Positions 16,530-24,519 of a DNA stretch of 64,000 nt are shown here, piece after piece. The stretch covers positions 3,911,501 to 3,975,500 of the forward strand of contig NZ_CP019449.1 in NCBI RefSeq assembly GCF_001984035.1. The letters are read 5' to 3'. The stretch comes from Sphingopyxis sp. QXT-31. GTDB taxonomy: Bacteria; Pseudomonadota; Alphaproteobacteria; Sphingomonadales; Sphingomonadaceae. Position numbers and translations under genes: made by a program. Position 1 is the stretch's first letter, and every line of letters starts with the position of its first letter. The notes below the pieces were generated by a model, which saw only the letters and a program-made list of their open reading frames with translations, ran no database searches and had not been told where the DNA came from.

Positions 16530-17138
16530 TCACCTCTGCGGCGGAACCGGCAGTTCGCTCGCTTCGGGGTCGGCCTGCTCGCGCATCGGCGCGTTGCCAC
16601 TGGCCTGCGCCTCGAGTTCTTCGGCCGCTTTCTGGCGCTCGGCCATCGCACGTTCCTCGGCGACCACCGCGGCCTCGACCTCGTCCGATGCGGCGTCGAT
16701 GCCCGCGATACGCTTGGCGCGCTCGTCGGCGATCATCGCCTGCCAGTCGGTCTTGTCGGCGGCCTGTTCCTCGGCCCGGGCGCCCGCGACGAGCGCCTGA
16801 GTGCAGCCGGTGAAGCCGCCGAGTCCGACCGGCGAGCAGCTGTCGGTGCCGAAGCGGCCGACGCGTTCCATGGAGGTCACGCGGTTGAGCCACGCCTGGT
16901 TGCGCGGGTCAAGCGGGTCGCCGCCGCGGAACAGCTGCGGCACGCGGTAGCGGTCCTGTTCGGGCAGGCGGTTACACACGACGATCTCGTCGGCGGCGCT
17001 CGGTGCGCATTGGTCGTTGCCATAGACGATGACCTGGTTGATCTTCTCGGCGGCGCTCGTGTCGGCCTCCTGCGCGGCGGCTGGGAGCGCAAACAGGCTG
17101 GTTGCCAGGAACAGCGCGGCGAGGGGGAGGCGGGTCAT
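16530..17138 (-). CDS. Conserved secreted protein of unknown function
   Basis: A 202-residue protein starting at ATG 17138; the frame runs up to 17186, but the signal peptide begins here (MTRLPLAALFLATSLFALPAAA|QE). The mature N-terminal part contains VIVYGNDQCAPSAADEIVVC and RLPEQDRYRVPQLFR, a pattern I associate with sphingomonad secreted proteins. Four cysteines in the first half could pair. The C-terminal third is a glutamate/alanine-rich, probably coiled-coil region. It is the last gene of the minus-strand run from proA, 78 bp after coq7. Confidence 0.65.
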   Translation of the reverse strand: MTRLPLAALFLATSLFALPAAAQEADTSAAEKINQVIVYGNDQCAPSAADEIVVCNRLPEQDRYRVPQLFRGGDPLDPRNQAWLNRVTSMERVGRFGTDSCSPVGLGGFTGCTQALVAGARAEEQAADKTDWQAMIADERAKRIAGIDAASDEVEAAVVAEERAMAERQKAAEELEAQASGNAPMREQADPEASELPVPPQR

Positions 17139-17215
17139 CGGATCATCCTTCGTCGTTTGAAGCGGCATGGCACCGCGTCCCTGCACCCGTCATGAATGGG
17201 CAGGGCTATTGCTTA

Positions 17216-17734
17216 TCAGATACGCTTCGACAGCGCGATGGCTGCACGGCAGCCGGCGCGGATCGCAAAGCTCAGGAGCGGATAGCCCGGCGCGCTTTCG
17301 GCGCCCGCGGCGAGCGCGGCGTCCTTGTGCTCGAGCTCCTCGGCGCGGAAATCGGCGACCGCGGCGCTGAGCTCGGGATCGCTGTCGCCGAGTTCCTCGA
17401 GCTGATGCTGGTAGTGGCGGTCGATCTCGGTCTCGACCGCGGCGGTGCACGCCATCGCGGCGCGCGGGCCTAACGCCGCGGTGACCGCGCCCAATGCGAA
17501 GCCCGCGACGTTCCACACCGGCTGCAACGCGGTCGGGCGCACGCCGCGCTTCGCGACCATCGCGTCGAAGAATTTGCGGTGGCGCTCTTCCTGCTCGGCC
17601 ATATGCGCGATCTCGCGCGCCATCGGGTGGCGATCTCCCATCACCGCGAGCTGGCCGGCGTAGATGCGCGTCGCGCCATATTCGCCCGCCTGGTCGACGC
17701 GGATCATCGACGCATTTTTGTCGCTGCTGCTCAT
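17216..17734 (-). CDS. coq7: Demethoxyubiquinone hydroxylase (Coq7 family)
   Basis: This diiron enzyme performs a late hydroxylation in ubiquinone biosynthesis at the membrane surface. The 172-residue protein has all six ligands in two repeats: E in DQAGEYGA, ExxH in EQEERH, E in VETEIDRHY and ExxH in EELEHKD. It overlaps dsbB by 4 bp, so translation is probably coupled. Confidence 0.93.
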   Translation of the reverse strand: MSSSDKNASMIRVDQAGEYGATRIYAGQLAVMGDRHPMAREIAHMAEQEERHRKFFDAMVAKRGVRPTALQPVWNVAGFALGAVTAALGPRAAMACTAAVETEIDRHYQHQLEELGDSDPELSAAVADFRAEELEHKDAALAAGAESAPGYPLLSFAIRAGCRAAIALSKRI

Positions 17735-18216
17735 GCCGATGCTGTGGACCGGCGGCGCAGCAAGATCAAGACGAGCAGCGCGCCGCCGAAGGAGAAGATC
17801 GCGTTATACCCCGCCAGCGAAATGCCGCCGAGCGTCCATTGCGCGACGTCGCAGCGCACGATCGGCGCGGCCATGATGCTTTCGAGCGTCACCGGCCCGC
17901 CGCCGGTGGTGCTGCAGGTGGTGAGGCCTTCCCAGAAGCCATATTCGACCCCGGCGTGGAAGACGCCGATCGCGCCGCTGACCGCAATCGCGATCGCGGC
18001 GAGCAGCGTGAAGGCGCGCATCGCGCGATCATTCTTGTTCAGCAGCAGCGCGAGCAGCGCCAGCACGATCGCCGCCTGATGCGGCCAGCGCTGCCAATAG
18101 CACATCTCGCACGGGTGCAGCCCGAAGCCGAGCTGCGACACCAGCGCGCCGCCGTAGAGCAGCAGGGGCGCCGCGAGCGCGACAAGCGGCGCGGCGATAC
18201 GCGAATTGAGCATCAA
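17731..18216 (-). CDS. dsbB: Disulfide bond formation protein B
   Basis: DsbB reoxidises DsbA and passes electrons to quinone in the inner membrane. The 161-residue protein has four predicted transmembrane helices (about 8-30, 45-60, 66-85 and 128-152), the CxxC pair Cys36/Cys39 in HPCEMCYW, and the second periplasmic pair Cys101/Cys122. Next to a ubiquinone biosynthesis gene, the link to quinone is fitting. DsbA is not in the window. Confidence 0.92.
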   Translation of the reverse strand: MMLNSRIAAPLVALAAPLLLYGGALVSQLGFGLHPCEMCYWQRWPHQAAIVLALLALLLNKNDRAMRAFTLLAAIAIAVSGAIGVFHAGVEYGFWEGLTTCSTTGGGPVTLESIMAAPIVRCDVAQWTLGGISLAGYNAIFSFGGALLVLILLRRRSTASA

Positions 18217-18232
18217 ACCTACCTATATAGAT

Positions 18233-18334
18233 CGTCATCCCGGCAAAGGCCGGGATCTCGCCGGTGCGATGCGACGCCAGGTCGAGATCGTGTAGAGAGT
18301 CACGTGCCTCTCAACACCCTTTGCCGGGATGACG
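18233..18334. repeat. Family A palindromic repeat, copy A3 (longest loop)
   Basis: CGTCATCCCGGCAAAGGCCG at the left and CCTTTGCCGGGATGACG at the right, separated by about 65 bp. It lies between ctpA and dsbB. Confidence 0.85.
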
Positions 18335-18346
18335 GAGGCGAGAAAA

Positions 18347-19744
18347 TCAGTTGCGGCGCACCGGCTTGCTGGCGGGCTTGGCGGGCGGCTTGGTCGATTG
18401 TGCCATGCGCGCCGCGGGGTTGATCCGGCCGATCGTCTGCAGCGCATAGTTCAGCTGAAAATCGTCGATTCCCTTGGCCTTCAGCTCCTCGGCGGTCGCG
18501 GTGAAGCGCGGATCGTCCTTCTCGTCCTTTTCGAGCAGGCTGTTATCGACCTTCTTCTCGTTGACGAGGTGGCGGCGCAGATCGCTCTCGCGGAAGCGCG
18601 GTCGATCCTTGTAATCTGGGTCCGACAGCTGCGGCACGCGGATGTCGGGCTCGATCCCGCCCTCCTGCACGCTGCGCCCCGACGGCGTATAATAGCGCGC
18701 GGTGGTCAGCCGCAGCGCGGTGGTGTCGGTCAGCGGCAGCACCGTCTGCACCGATCCCTTGCCGAAGCTGCGCTCGCCCATCACGACCGCGCGGTGCTGG
18801 TCTTGCAGCGCGCCCGCGACGATTTCGGAGGCAGAGGCCGACCCCGCGTCGATCAGCACGATCACCGGCGCACCGCCGGCGAGATCGCCGGGTTCGGCGA
18901 AATAGCGTTCGATGTCGCCCTTGCGGCGGCCGCGCTGCGAGACGATCTCGCCGCGTTCGAGGAACAGGTCGCTGATCCCGACGGCTTCGTCGAGCAGCCC
19001 GCCGGGGTTCGAGCGGAGATCGAGCACCCAGCCGCGCGGCTTCTTGCCCATCGATTTTTCGACCGCCAGCATCGCGGCGCGCAAATCGGTGGTCGCGTCG
19101 GCCGAGAAGCTGCTGACGGTCAGCACGCCGACGTCGCCCTTCGCTTCCCATTTGACGGGCTTGAGGTCGATGATCTCGCGCGTCAGCGACAATTCCATCG
19201 GCTTGCTCTGGCCTTCGCGCACGACGGTGATGTCGACTTTGGTGCCTGGGCGTCCCTTCATCTGTTCGACCGCCTCGTCGAGCGTCAGGCCGAAGATCAG
19301 TTCCTTGTTGATGTGGGTGATATAGTCGCCCGCCTTGATGCCCGCGCGGTCGCCGGGCGTATCGGACATCGGCGCGATGACCTTCACGACGCCGTCCTCC
19401 ATCGTCACCGAGAGGCCGAGCCCGCCATATTCGCCGTCGGTCTGGGTGCGCAGGTTCGAAAAGCCGCGCGCGTCGAGATAGCCCGAATGCGGGTCGAGGC
19501 TGGCGAGCATGCCGTTGATCGCGCCCTCGATCAGTTTCGAATCGTCAACCGGCTCGACATAGTTGGAGCGGACTTCGAGGAAGACGTCCATGAAGCGCGA
19601 AATCTCGTCGGTCGTCGCGGTGTCGACGGTCGCCATCGCCCCGGTCGCGAGCGGCACCAGCGCCAGCGTGCTGAGCGCGGCGGCGCCCTGCCACAGCGCG
19701 AAACGGCGCTTGGTCGACACGGGCTTCTTGGTCGTTTCGGTCAT
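18347..19744 (-). CDS. ctpA: Carboxy-terminal processing peptidase (S41 family)
   Basis: A periplasmic serine peptidase of 465 residues that trims or degrades proteins from the C-terminus. An uncleaved or signal-anchor segment spans about 14-38. The PDZ domain (about 105-185) includes YGGLGLSV and GIKAGDYI. The Ser-Lys dyad lies in GSASASE (301-307) and at Lys329 in SFGKGSVQ. The C-terminal tail is basic. It follows envC by 133 bp in the conserved sphingomonad order; family members often act on peptidoglycan hydrolases, which fits the neighbour. Confidence 0.94.
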   Translation of the reverse strand: MTETTKKPVSTKRRFALWQGAAALSTLALVPLATGAMATVDTATTDEISRFMDVFLEVRSNYVEPVDDSKLIEGAINGMLASLDPHSGYLDARGFSNLRTQTDGEYGGLGLSVTMEDGVVKVIAPMSDTPGDRAGIKAGDYITHINKELIFGLTLDEAVEQMKGRPGTKVDITVVREGQSKPMELSLTREIIDLKPVKWEAKGDVGVLTVSSFSADATTDLRAAMLAVEKSMGKKPRGWVLDLRSNPGGLLDEAVGISDLFLERGEIVSQRGRRKGDIERYFAEPGDLAGGAPVIVLIDAGSASASEIVAGALQDQHRAVVMGERSFGKGSVQTVLPLTDTTALRLTTARYYTPSGRSVQEGGIEPDIRVPQLSDPDYKDRPRFRESDLRRHLVNEKKVDNSLLEKDEKDDPRFTATAEELKAKGIDDFQLNYALQTIGRINPAARMAQSTKPPAKPASKPVRRN

Positions 19745-19877
19745 GATCGTCTTTCAGCCATTGGCGCAAGTTTCGCCTTATATCCCCGGCGAGCCATAAT
19801 CCTATGCATTGTCCGGGGCGTCAAGCGGCGCTTCCCGATAGGGGACAGCAGCGAAACGGGGGATTAACGGGCCGGGT

Positions 19878-21092
19878 TCAGCCCAGCATCGAGGCGATAT
19901 CGACCGGGCGTCCGGCGCGGCGCAGCTCGACGGTGATGAAGGCGTCGTCGGCGCCCGCGCGGCCGATCGGCGCGCCGGCATCGACGCTGTCACCGACGCT
20001 TGCCGACAGGGCGATCATCCCGGTCAGGAGCGAGGTCCAGCCGCCGCCATGGTCGATGATGACGATCTTGCCATAGCCGCGATAGTCGCCGGCAAAGCTG
20101 ACGCGGCCGGGCGCGGGGGCGACGACCTGCCCGCCGGGACGCGCGGCGATGGTGATCCCGCGCGAGCGTACCCCGCTGTCGTCGACCTCGCCCAGCCCCG
20201 CGACGATGCGCCCGACGACGGGCAGGCGATAGGCGCCTTCGGTCAACTGGGCTTCGGCGGTGGGCGGGGGAGCGGCGGCGGGGCTGCCGCTCGCCGGGCT
20301 GCGCGGGCGTGCGACCGGCCCCGCGAGTCCGGCGAGTTCGGCGCGCACCGCGCCATCGGCCTCGAGCGTGTCCATCAGCTCGACGATGTCGCGCGCCTTT
20401 TCGCCCAGCCCGAGCGCGCGGTCGGCCTCGAGCCGCGCGCTGCTCATCAGGTCGCGCGAGCGGAGGCGCCCTTCGTTTTCGAGCCGCGTCAGATCGTCTC
20501 GGCGCGTCGCGAGCTGCTTCTTACTCGCCGCGAGCGCTGCCAGCGCGACCGATTGCTGCCGCCGCGTCTCGCGCAGCGCGGCGAGTTCGCGGCGTACCCC
20601 CGCGGTACGGCGTTCGATCACCGGCATCACCGCGTCGAGCACCGCGCGCGCGTGCACCATGTCGGTCAGCGAGCCCGGCTGCGCGAGCACGCTCACCGGC
20701 GGCTGGCGCGACAATTGCTGGAGCGAGGCGGTCAGTTCGAGCAACGGCGCTTCCTGCTCGGCGAGCGCCGCGCGCTGCGCCGCGAGCCGGCGTCCGACCA
20801 GCGCGACGCGCGCCTCGCCCGCGCTGATATCGGCCTCGGCCGACTGGATGCGCGCGGCGAGCGCGGCGCTGCGTTTCCTCAGGCGGTCGGCGGCGTCGGT
20901 CGCGGCCTGCGCCTGGCGTTCGAGCGCGGCGCTGCGTTTCATCGCGGCGGCCGACTGCGCCTTGGCGGTGAGGAGTTGCTGGCGCTCGGCGGCGGCAATC
21001 GCCGCGGGGTCGAAGACGTCGCTCTGCGCGACGGCGAGCGCGCCGCCGGCGAGCGCGAGCAGCAGCACGGGCAGGGCATAGGCCAGCCTCAT
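19878..21092 (-). CDS. Murein hydrolase activator EnvC-like protein (M23 domain)
   Basis: EnvC-type proteins activate amidases that split septal peptidoglycan. The 404-residue protein has a signal peptide (about 1-22), a long alanine/arginine-rich coiled coil (about 25-255), a proline linker and a C-terminal LytM/M23 domain (about 285-400). Zinc ligands expected in active M23 enzymes look altered: VRSRGITIAA lacks the first His, and HGGGWTSLLTGM lacks the HxH arrangement. That points to an activator rather than an enzyme. It overlaps rlmH by 4 bp. Confidence 0.88.
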   Translation of the reverse strand: MRLAYALPVLLLALAGGALAVAQSDVFDPAAIAAAERQQLLTAKAQSAAAMKRSAALERQAQAATDAADRLRKRSAALAARIQSAEADISAGEARVALVGRRLAAQRAALAEQEAPLLELTASLQQLSRQPPVSVLAQPGSLTDMVHARAVLDAVMPVIERRTAGVRRELAALRETRRQQSVALAALAASKKQLATRRDDLTRLENEGRLRSRDLMSSARLEADRALGLGEKARDIVELMDTLEADGAVRAELAGLAGPVARPRSPASGSPAAAPPPTAEAQLTEGAYRLPVVGRIVAGLGEVDDSGVRSRGITIAARPGGQVVAPAPGRVSFAGDYRGYGKIVIIDHGGGWTSLLTGMIALSASVGDSVDAGAPIGRAGADDAFITVELRRAGRPVDIASMLG

Positions 21093-21517
21093 TGCTGCCC
21101 CTCACGGTGATAGGGGTGGCCCGCGATGATGCTGGTCGCGCGCCACAATTGTTCGGCGAGCATCGCGCGCGCCATCAGATGCGGCCAGGTCGCGCGGCCG
21201 AAGGCGATCGCCTTGTCGGCATTTTTGCGTTCGTCGGGGGTGAAGCCGTCGGCGGCGCCGAGGCAGAAGCGCGCCTCGCGGACCCCGTCGTCGCGCCAGC
21301 GTTCGAGAAGTTTGGCGAGGTCGAGCGAGGTGATCTGCTCGCCCGTTTCGTCGAGGAGGATGGTGCGGCTGCCGGGCGCCGCGGCGGGGACCTTGCCCCC
21401 GGTGTCTGGCAATTCGGTGATCTTCTGCGGCCAGGTCACGCGCTTCATATAGCGGCCGACGAGGTCGGCCTCGGGGGACCGCCCGATGCGTCCCCGCGCG
21501 ATGATGTGCAGCAGCAT
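21089..21517 (-). CDS. rlmH: 23S rRNA (pseudouridine(1915)-N(3))-methyltransferase
   Basis: A SPOUT-class enzyme methylating pseudouridine 1915 in helix 69 of 23S rRNA. The 142-residue protein has the knot motifs ILLDETGEQ, FCLGAADGFTPDER and the family C-terminus HPYHRE. The overlap with envC and the closeness to rsfS match the usual gene order. Confidence 0.95.
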   Translation of the reverse strand: MLLHIIARGRIGRSPEADLVGRYMKRVTWPQKITELPDTGGKVPAAAPGSRTILLDETGEQITSLDLAKLLERWRDDGVREARFCLGAADGFTPDERKNADKAIAFGRATWPHLMARAMLAEQLWRATSIIAGHPYHREGQQ

Positions 21518-21549
21518 GGACGCCGCCTAACCGCTAAGCGGTGGCGGCG

Positions 21550-21945
21550 TCAATTTACGGCGGTGACGGGCGGCGCGTCGCCGAACGACCACATGCGCTC
21601 GAGGTTGTAGAAGCTGCGCACCTCGGGGCGGAACAGGTGGACGATGACGTCGCCGGCATCGATCAGCACCCAGTCGGCGTTGGGCAAGCCCTCGACGCGC
21701 ACGAGGCGGCCGGCTTCCTGCTTGATCCGCTGCGCCAGCTTGTCGGCGATCGCCGAGACGTGGCGCGTCGACCGGCCGCTCGCAATGACCATGTGGTCGG
21801 CGATGCTGCTCTTGCCGGCAAGCGGGATGGAGATGGTTTCCTGGGCCTGATCCTCGTCCAGCTGGTGGAGGATCAGCGCGTGGAGGGCGTCCACGCTGTC
21901 ATTCGGTGCGGCGCCGGGCGCGGCATCCTTACTGGCGGCTATCAA
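21550..21945 (-). CDS. rsfS: Ribosomal silencing factor RsfS
   Basis: RsfS binds L14 and blocks subunit joining in slow growth. The 131-residue protein contains DHMVIASGRSTRHVSAIADK and DWVLIDAGDVIVHLFRPEVR, with the terminal FYNLERMW. It overlaps nadD by 4 bp. Nothing unusual. Confidence 0.95.
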   Translation of the reverse strand: MIAASKDAAPGAAPNDSVDALHALILHQLDEDQAQETISIPLAGKSSIADHMVIASGRSTRHVSAIADKLAQRIKQEAGRLVRVEGLPNADWVLIDAGDVIVHLFRPEVRSFYNLERMWSFGDAPPVTAVN

Positions 21946-22595
21946 GCTTTTTCATTCCTTTCATGCGCTGCCAGGCGCGAATGCGTCAGCGGGTCGCGCA
22001 TCGCGCGGCCAGCATGGCTCTCGAACCAGCGGGGGTTGGCCTGCCGTATTGCAGTTGCGGATCGCACATCGGGCGAAAATCGCAGGAACACGAGGGCAGG
22101 CGGTCTCCAGTCCGTCCAGTGAAGTTTCTGGTCGCCGGGCCGGACGAAGCGCCGAAGCCAACCCATCGCCTCTGCAGCATGGGTGCGGCCATTGTAGCCC
22201 GGACGCGCGACGACCGCAATCGGCATGAGTCGTGCGATCCCCCGCCAGTCGCGCCAGCGGGGCAATTGGGCGAGATTGTCGGCGCCCATGATCCAGACGA
22301 AACGGCGATTGGGATATTTGCGCACCAGCTTTTTGAGCGTGTGGACGGTGTAGCGCGTGCCGAGCTCGGCCTCGATCGCGGTGGCGCGAATCGGCGAGCG
22401 GCGTGCGACGCGCTGGGCAGAACCGAGGCGGGCGGGCAGCGGCGCCATACCTTTGGCGGGCTTGAGCGGATTGCCGGGCGAGACGAGCCACCATAGCTCG
22501 TCGGGCCCCAGCGCGTCGATGGCGTTGAGGCTGATCGCGCGATGCCCGCCGTGCGCAGGGTTGAAGCTGCCGCCGAGGAGGCCGGTGGTGATCAC
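21942..22595 (-). CDS. nadD: Nicotinate-nucleotide adenylyltransferase
   Basis: NadD makes nicotinic acid adenine dinucleotide, an essential NAD step. The 217-residue protein begins at GTG 22595, since the domain opens at once with GLLGGSFNPAHGGH (nucleotide-binding). The second motif is RSATAIR. The GTG overlaps the TGA of the toxin gene (GTGA), and no Shine-Dalgarno sequence is visible, so its translation seems coupled to the toxin. Confidence 0.94.
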   Translation of the reverse strand: MITTGLLGGSFNPAHGGHRAISLNAIDALGPDELWWLVSPGNPLKPAKGMAPLPARLGSAQRVARRSPIRATAIEAELGTRYTVHTLKKLVRKYPNRRFVWIMGADNLAQLPRWRDWRGIARLMPIAVVARPGYNGRTHAAEAMGWLRRFVRPGDQKLHWTDWRPPALVFLRFSPDVRSATAIRQANPRWFESHAGRAMRDPLTHSRLAAHERNEKA

Positions 22596-22879
22596 AGGAG
22601 GCTCTGCCAGTCGCTGCGGTTGTGGACGAGCCGGAGAATTATGAGTCGATGATCGACCAGCTCATAAAGGAGTACAAACGGCTGTCCCTTGATCAGCAGC
22701 TTGCGTGTGCCTGCATGAACGGGCGATCCGACAGCCGGGAATCGGTCAAGACGGGACACCTGATCGCGAATGGCTCGAATGGATTCGGCGGCTTCCAGCG
22801 GTCGCCGATATTTTGTCAGCCAATCATTCAGCGCGACGAGATCAGCAATGGCCTTTTCCGACCAGATTATTCCGAGCAT
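22592..22879 (-). CDS. Type II toxin of the RelE/ParE family
   Basis: A 95-residue small basic protein with the ParE/RelE layout: an N-terminal helical hairpin (SEKAIADLVALNDWLTKYRR, about 7-26), then a beta-sheet core (FVLLYELVDHRLIILRLVHN). The C-terminal VHNRSDW holds the usual conserved arginine. ParE types poison gyrase and RelE types cut mRNA; the sequence does not decide. It overlaps the antitoxin by 13 bp and nadD by 4 bp. It sits inside an otherwise conserved housekeeping operon. Confidence 0.85.
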   Translation of the reverse strand: MLGIIWSEKAIADLVALNDWLTKYRRPLEAAESIRAIRDQVSRLDRFPAVGSPVHAGTRKLLIKGQPFVLLYELVDHRLIILRLVHNRSDWQSLL

Positions 22880-23130
22880 CGGGCCTCGTGACGGGCGATC
22901 ATATCGTTCATCATTTTCACGACTTCGGCATGATCCGTAACTCGGCCGGCGGCCACATCATCCCGGCCTTCTTGGACGAACGCAGCGAAGCGCGCTTCCT
23001 GTTCGGCGGCGTGGCGAACGGCCTGCGCGACGAACCAGGCCCGGCTTCGCCCCTGTTCTGCGACGATCTTGTCCACCAGTTCGAGTGTTTCGGCGTCGAT
23101 ACGGGCGGAGATGACGGCGTGCTTGGTCAT
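22867..23130 (-). CDS. Ribbon-helix-helix antitoxin (CopG/ParD type)
   Basis: An 87-residue protein beginning HAVISARIDAETLELVDKIV, a ribbon-helix-helix DNA-binding start, followed by a helical, acidic-to-mixed tail that would wrap the toxin. The start ATG 23130 lies six bases after a -10-like element. A perfect 20-bp palindrome upstream is the likely operator. It is encoded directly before the toxin and directly after the proA stop. Confidence 0.85.
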   Translation of the reverse strand: MTKHAVISARIDAETLELVDKIVAEQGRSRAWFVAQAVRHAAEQEARFAAFVQEGRDDVAAGRVTDHAEVVKMMNDMIARHEARCSE

Positions 23131-23136
23131 GGGCCC

Positions 23137-23165
23137 CGTGTATCATTTGTATACAAATGATTCAA
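23137..23165 (-). promoter_or_regulatory. Promoter and operator of the toxin-antitoxin pair
   Basis: ATCATTTGTATACAAATGAT (23142-23161) is a perfect palindrome. It lies between TTGAAT (23165-23160, minus strand) and TACACG (23142-23137), 17 bp apart. The predicted transcript starts at the antitoxin ATG. The palindrome touches the proA stop codon region (23162-23164). Confidence 0.7.
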
Positions 23166-24442
23166 GGGCGTGTCTGGCCACTCCCGCGCACCAGCCATTT
23201 GTACGTCGTCAGCCCCTCGAGCGCCACCGGCCCCCGCGCGTGCAGGCGCCCCGTCGCGATGCCGATCTCGGCGCCCAAGCCGAATTCGCCGCCGTCGGCG
23301 AACTGGGTCGAGGCGTTGTGCATCACGATCGCGCTGTCGACCTCGGTGAGGAAGCGTTCGGCGACGCGCTCGTCCTCGGTGACGATCGCGTCGGTGTGCC
23401 GGCTCGAATGCGCGTCGATGTGCGCGAGCGCACCTTTGAGCCCGCCGACCATCGCGACCGAGACGATCGCGTCGAGATATTCGCAGTCCCAGTCGTTGGC
23501 GCTCGCGGGGGTGACGTGCGGGCTCAGCGCGGCGACCTCCTTGTCGCCGCGCACCTCGCAGCCGGCCTTGATCAGCGCGTCTACGATGGCGAGCGGCGCC
23601 GGATAGGCGCGGTCGATCAGGATGGTCTCGGTCGCGCCGCAGACGCCGGTGCGCCGCATCTTGGCGTTGACCGCCAGCGCCGCGGCCTTCGCCGGATCGG
23701 CGGCGCCGTCGATATAGAGATGGTTGATCCCGTCGAGATGCGCGAGCACGGGCACGCGCGCCTCGTCCTGCACGCGCGCGACGAGGCTCTTGCCGCCGCG
23801 CGGGATGATGATGTCGACCAGCCCCTGCGCGCGGAGCAGCGCGCCGACCGCGGCGCGATCCTGCGTCGGGACCAGTTGCACCGCATCGGCGGCCAGGCCC
23901 ACCGAAGCGAGCCCGGCTGCCAACGCGGCATGGATCGCGCGATTGCTCTGCACCGCTTCGCTGCCGCCGCGCAGGATCACCGCATTGCCCGACATCAGCC
24001 CCAAAGCAGCGGCGTCGGCGGTGACGTTGGGCCGGCTTTCGTAGATGATACCGACGACGCCGAGCGGCACGCGCACGCGGCTCAGCACCATGCCGTTGGG
24101 GCGCACCGCGCGGTCGATTTCCATGCCGACGGGGTCGGGCAGCGCCGCGACCGCCTCGACCGCGTCGGCGATGCCGCCGAGCCGCGCATCGTCGAGCCGC
24201 AGCCGGTCGAGCATCGCCGCCGACAGCCCCGCGCTCTTGCCCGCCGCCATGTCGCGCCGGTTCGCGTCGAGGATCGAGTCGGCGCGCAGCCGCAGTTGCG
24301 CCGCGGCGGCGCGGAGGCCCGCGGCCTTGTCGGCAGTCGGCACCACCGCCAGCTTTTTCGCCGCGGCGCGCGCCCGCGCGCCCATGTCGGCGATCAGTGC
24401 ATCGGCGTCGGGAACGGCGGACTGATGGGCTTTGGCGGTCAT
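23162..24442 (-). CDS. proA: Glutamate-5-semialdehyde dehydrogenase
   Basis: ProA reduces glutamyl-5-phosphate to the semialdehyde in proline biosynthesis. The 426-residue protein shows GVVGIIYESRPNVTADAAAL, the catalytic cysteine in RTGVCGATET, and the C-terminal LTTYKW. It should be the first gene of the proA-nadD-rsfS-rlmH-envC-ctpA run, which the toxin-antitoxin pair now interrupts. proB is not nearby. Confidence 0.96.
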   Translation of the reverse strand: MTAKAHQSAVPDADALIADMGARARAAAKKLAVVPTADKAAGLRAAAAQLRLRADSILDANRRDMAAGKSAGLSAAMLDRLRLDDARLGGIADAVEAVAALPDPVGMEIDRAVRPNGMVLSRVRVPLGVVGIIYESRPNVTADAAALGLMSGNAVILRGGSEAVQSNRAIHAALAAGLASVGLAADAVQLVPTQDRAAVGALLRAQGLVDIIIPRGGKSLVARVQDEARVPVLAHLDGINHLYIDGAADPAKAAALAVNAKMRRTGVCGATETILIDRAYPAPLAIVDALIKAGCEVRGDKEVAALSPHVTPASANDWDCEYLDAIVSVAMVGGLKGALAHIDAHSSRHTDAIVTEDERVAERFLTEVDSAIVMHNASTQFADGGEFGLGAEIGIATGRLHARGPVALEGLTTYKWLVRGSGQTRP

Positions 24443-24519
24443 GCGCGGCCCCTATCATGCTTTGCGCCGGCGGTGAAAGTCCCCGTTGCGCCTGCGGCCT
24501 GCGCTGCTACCTAGGCGGC

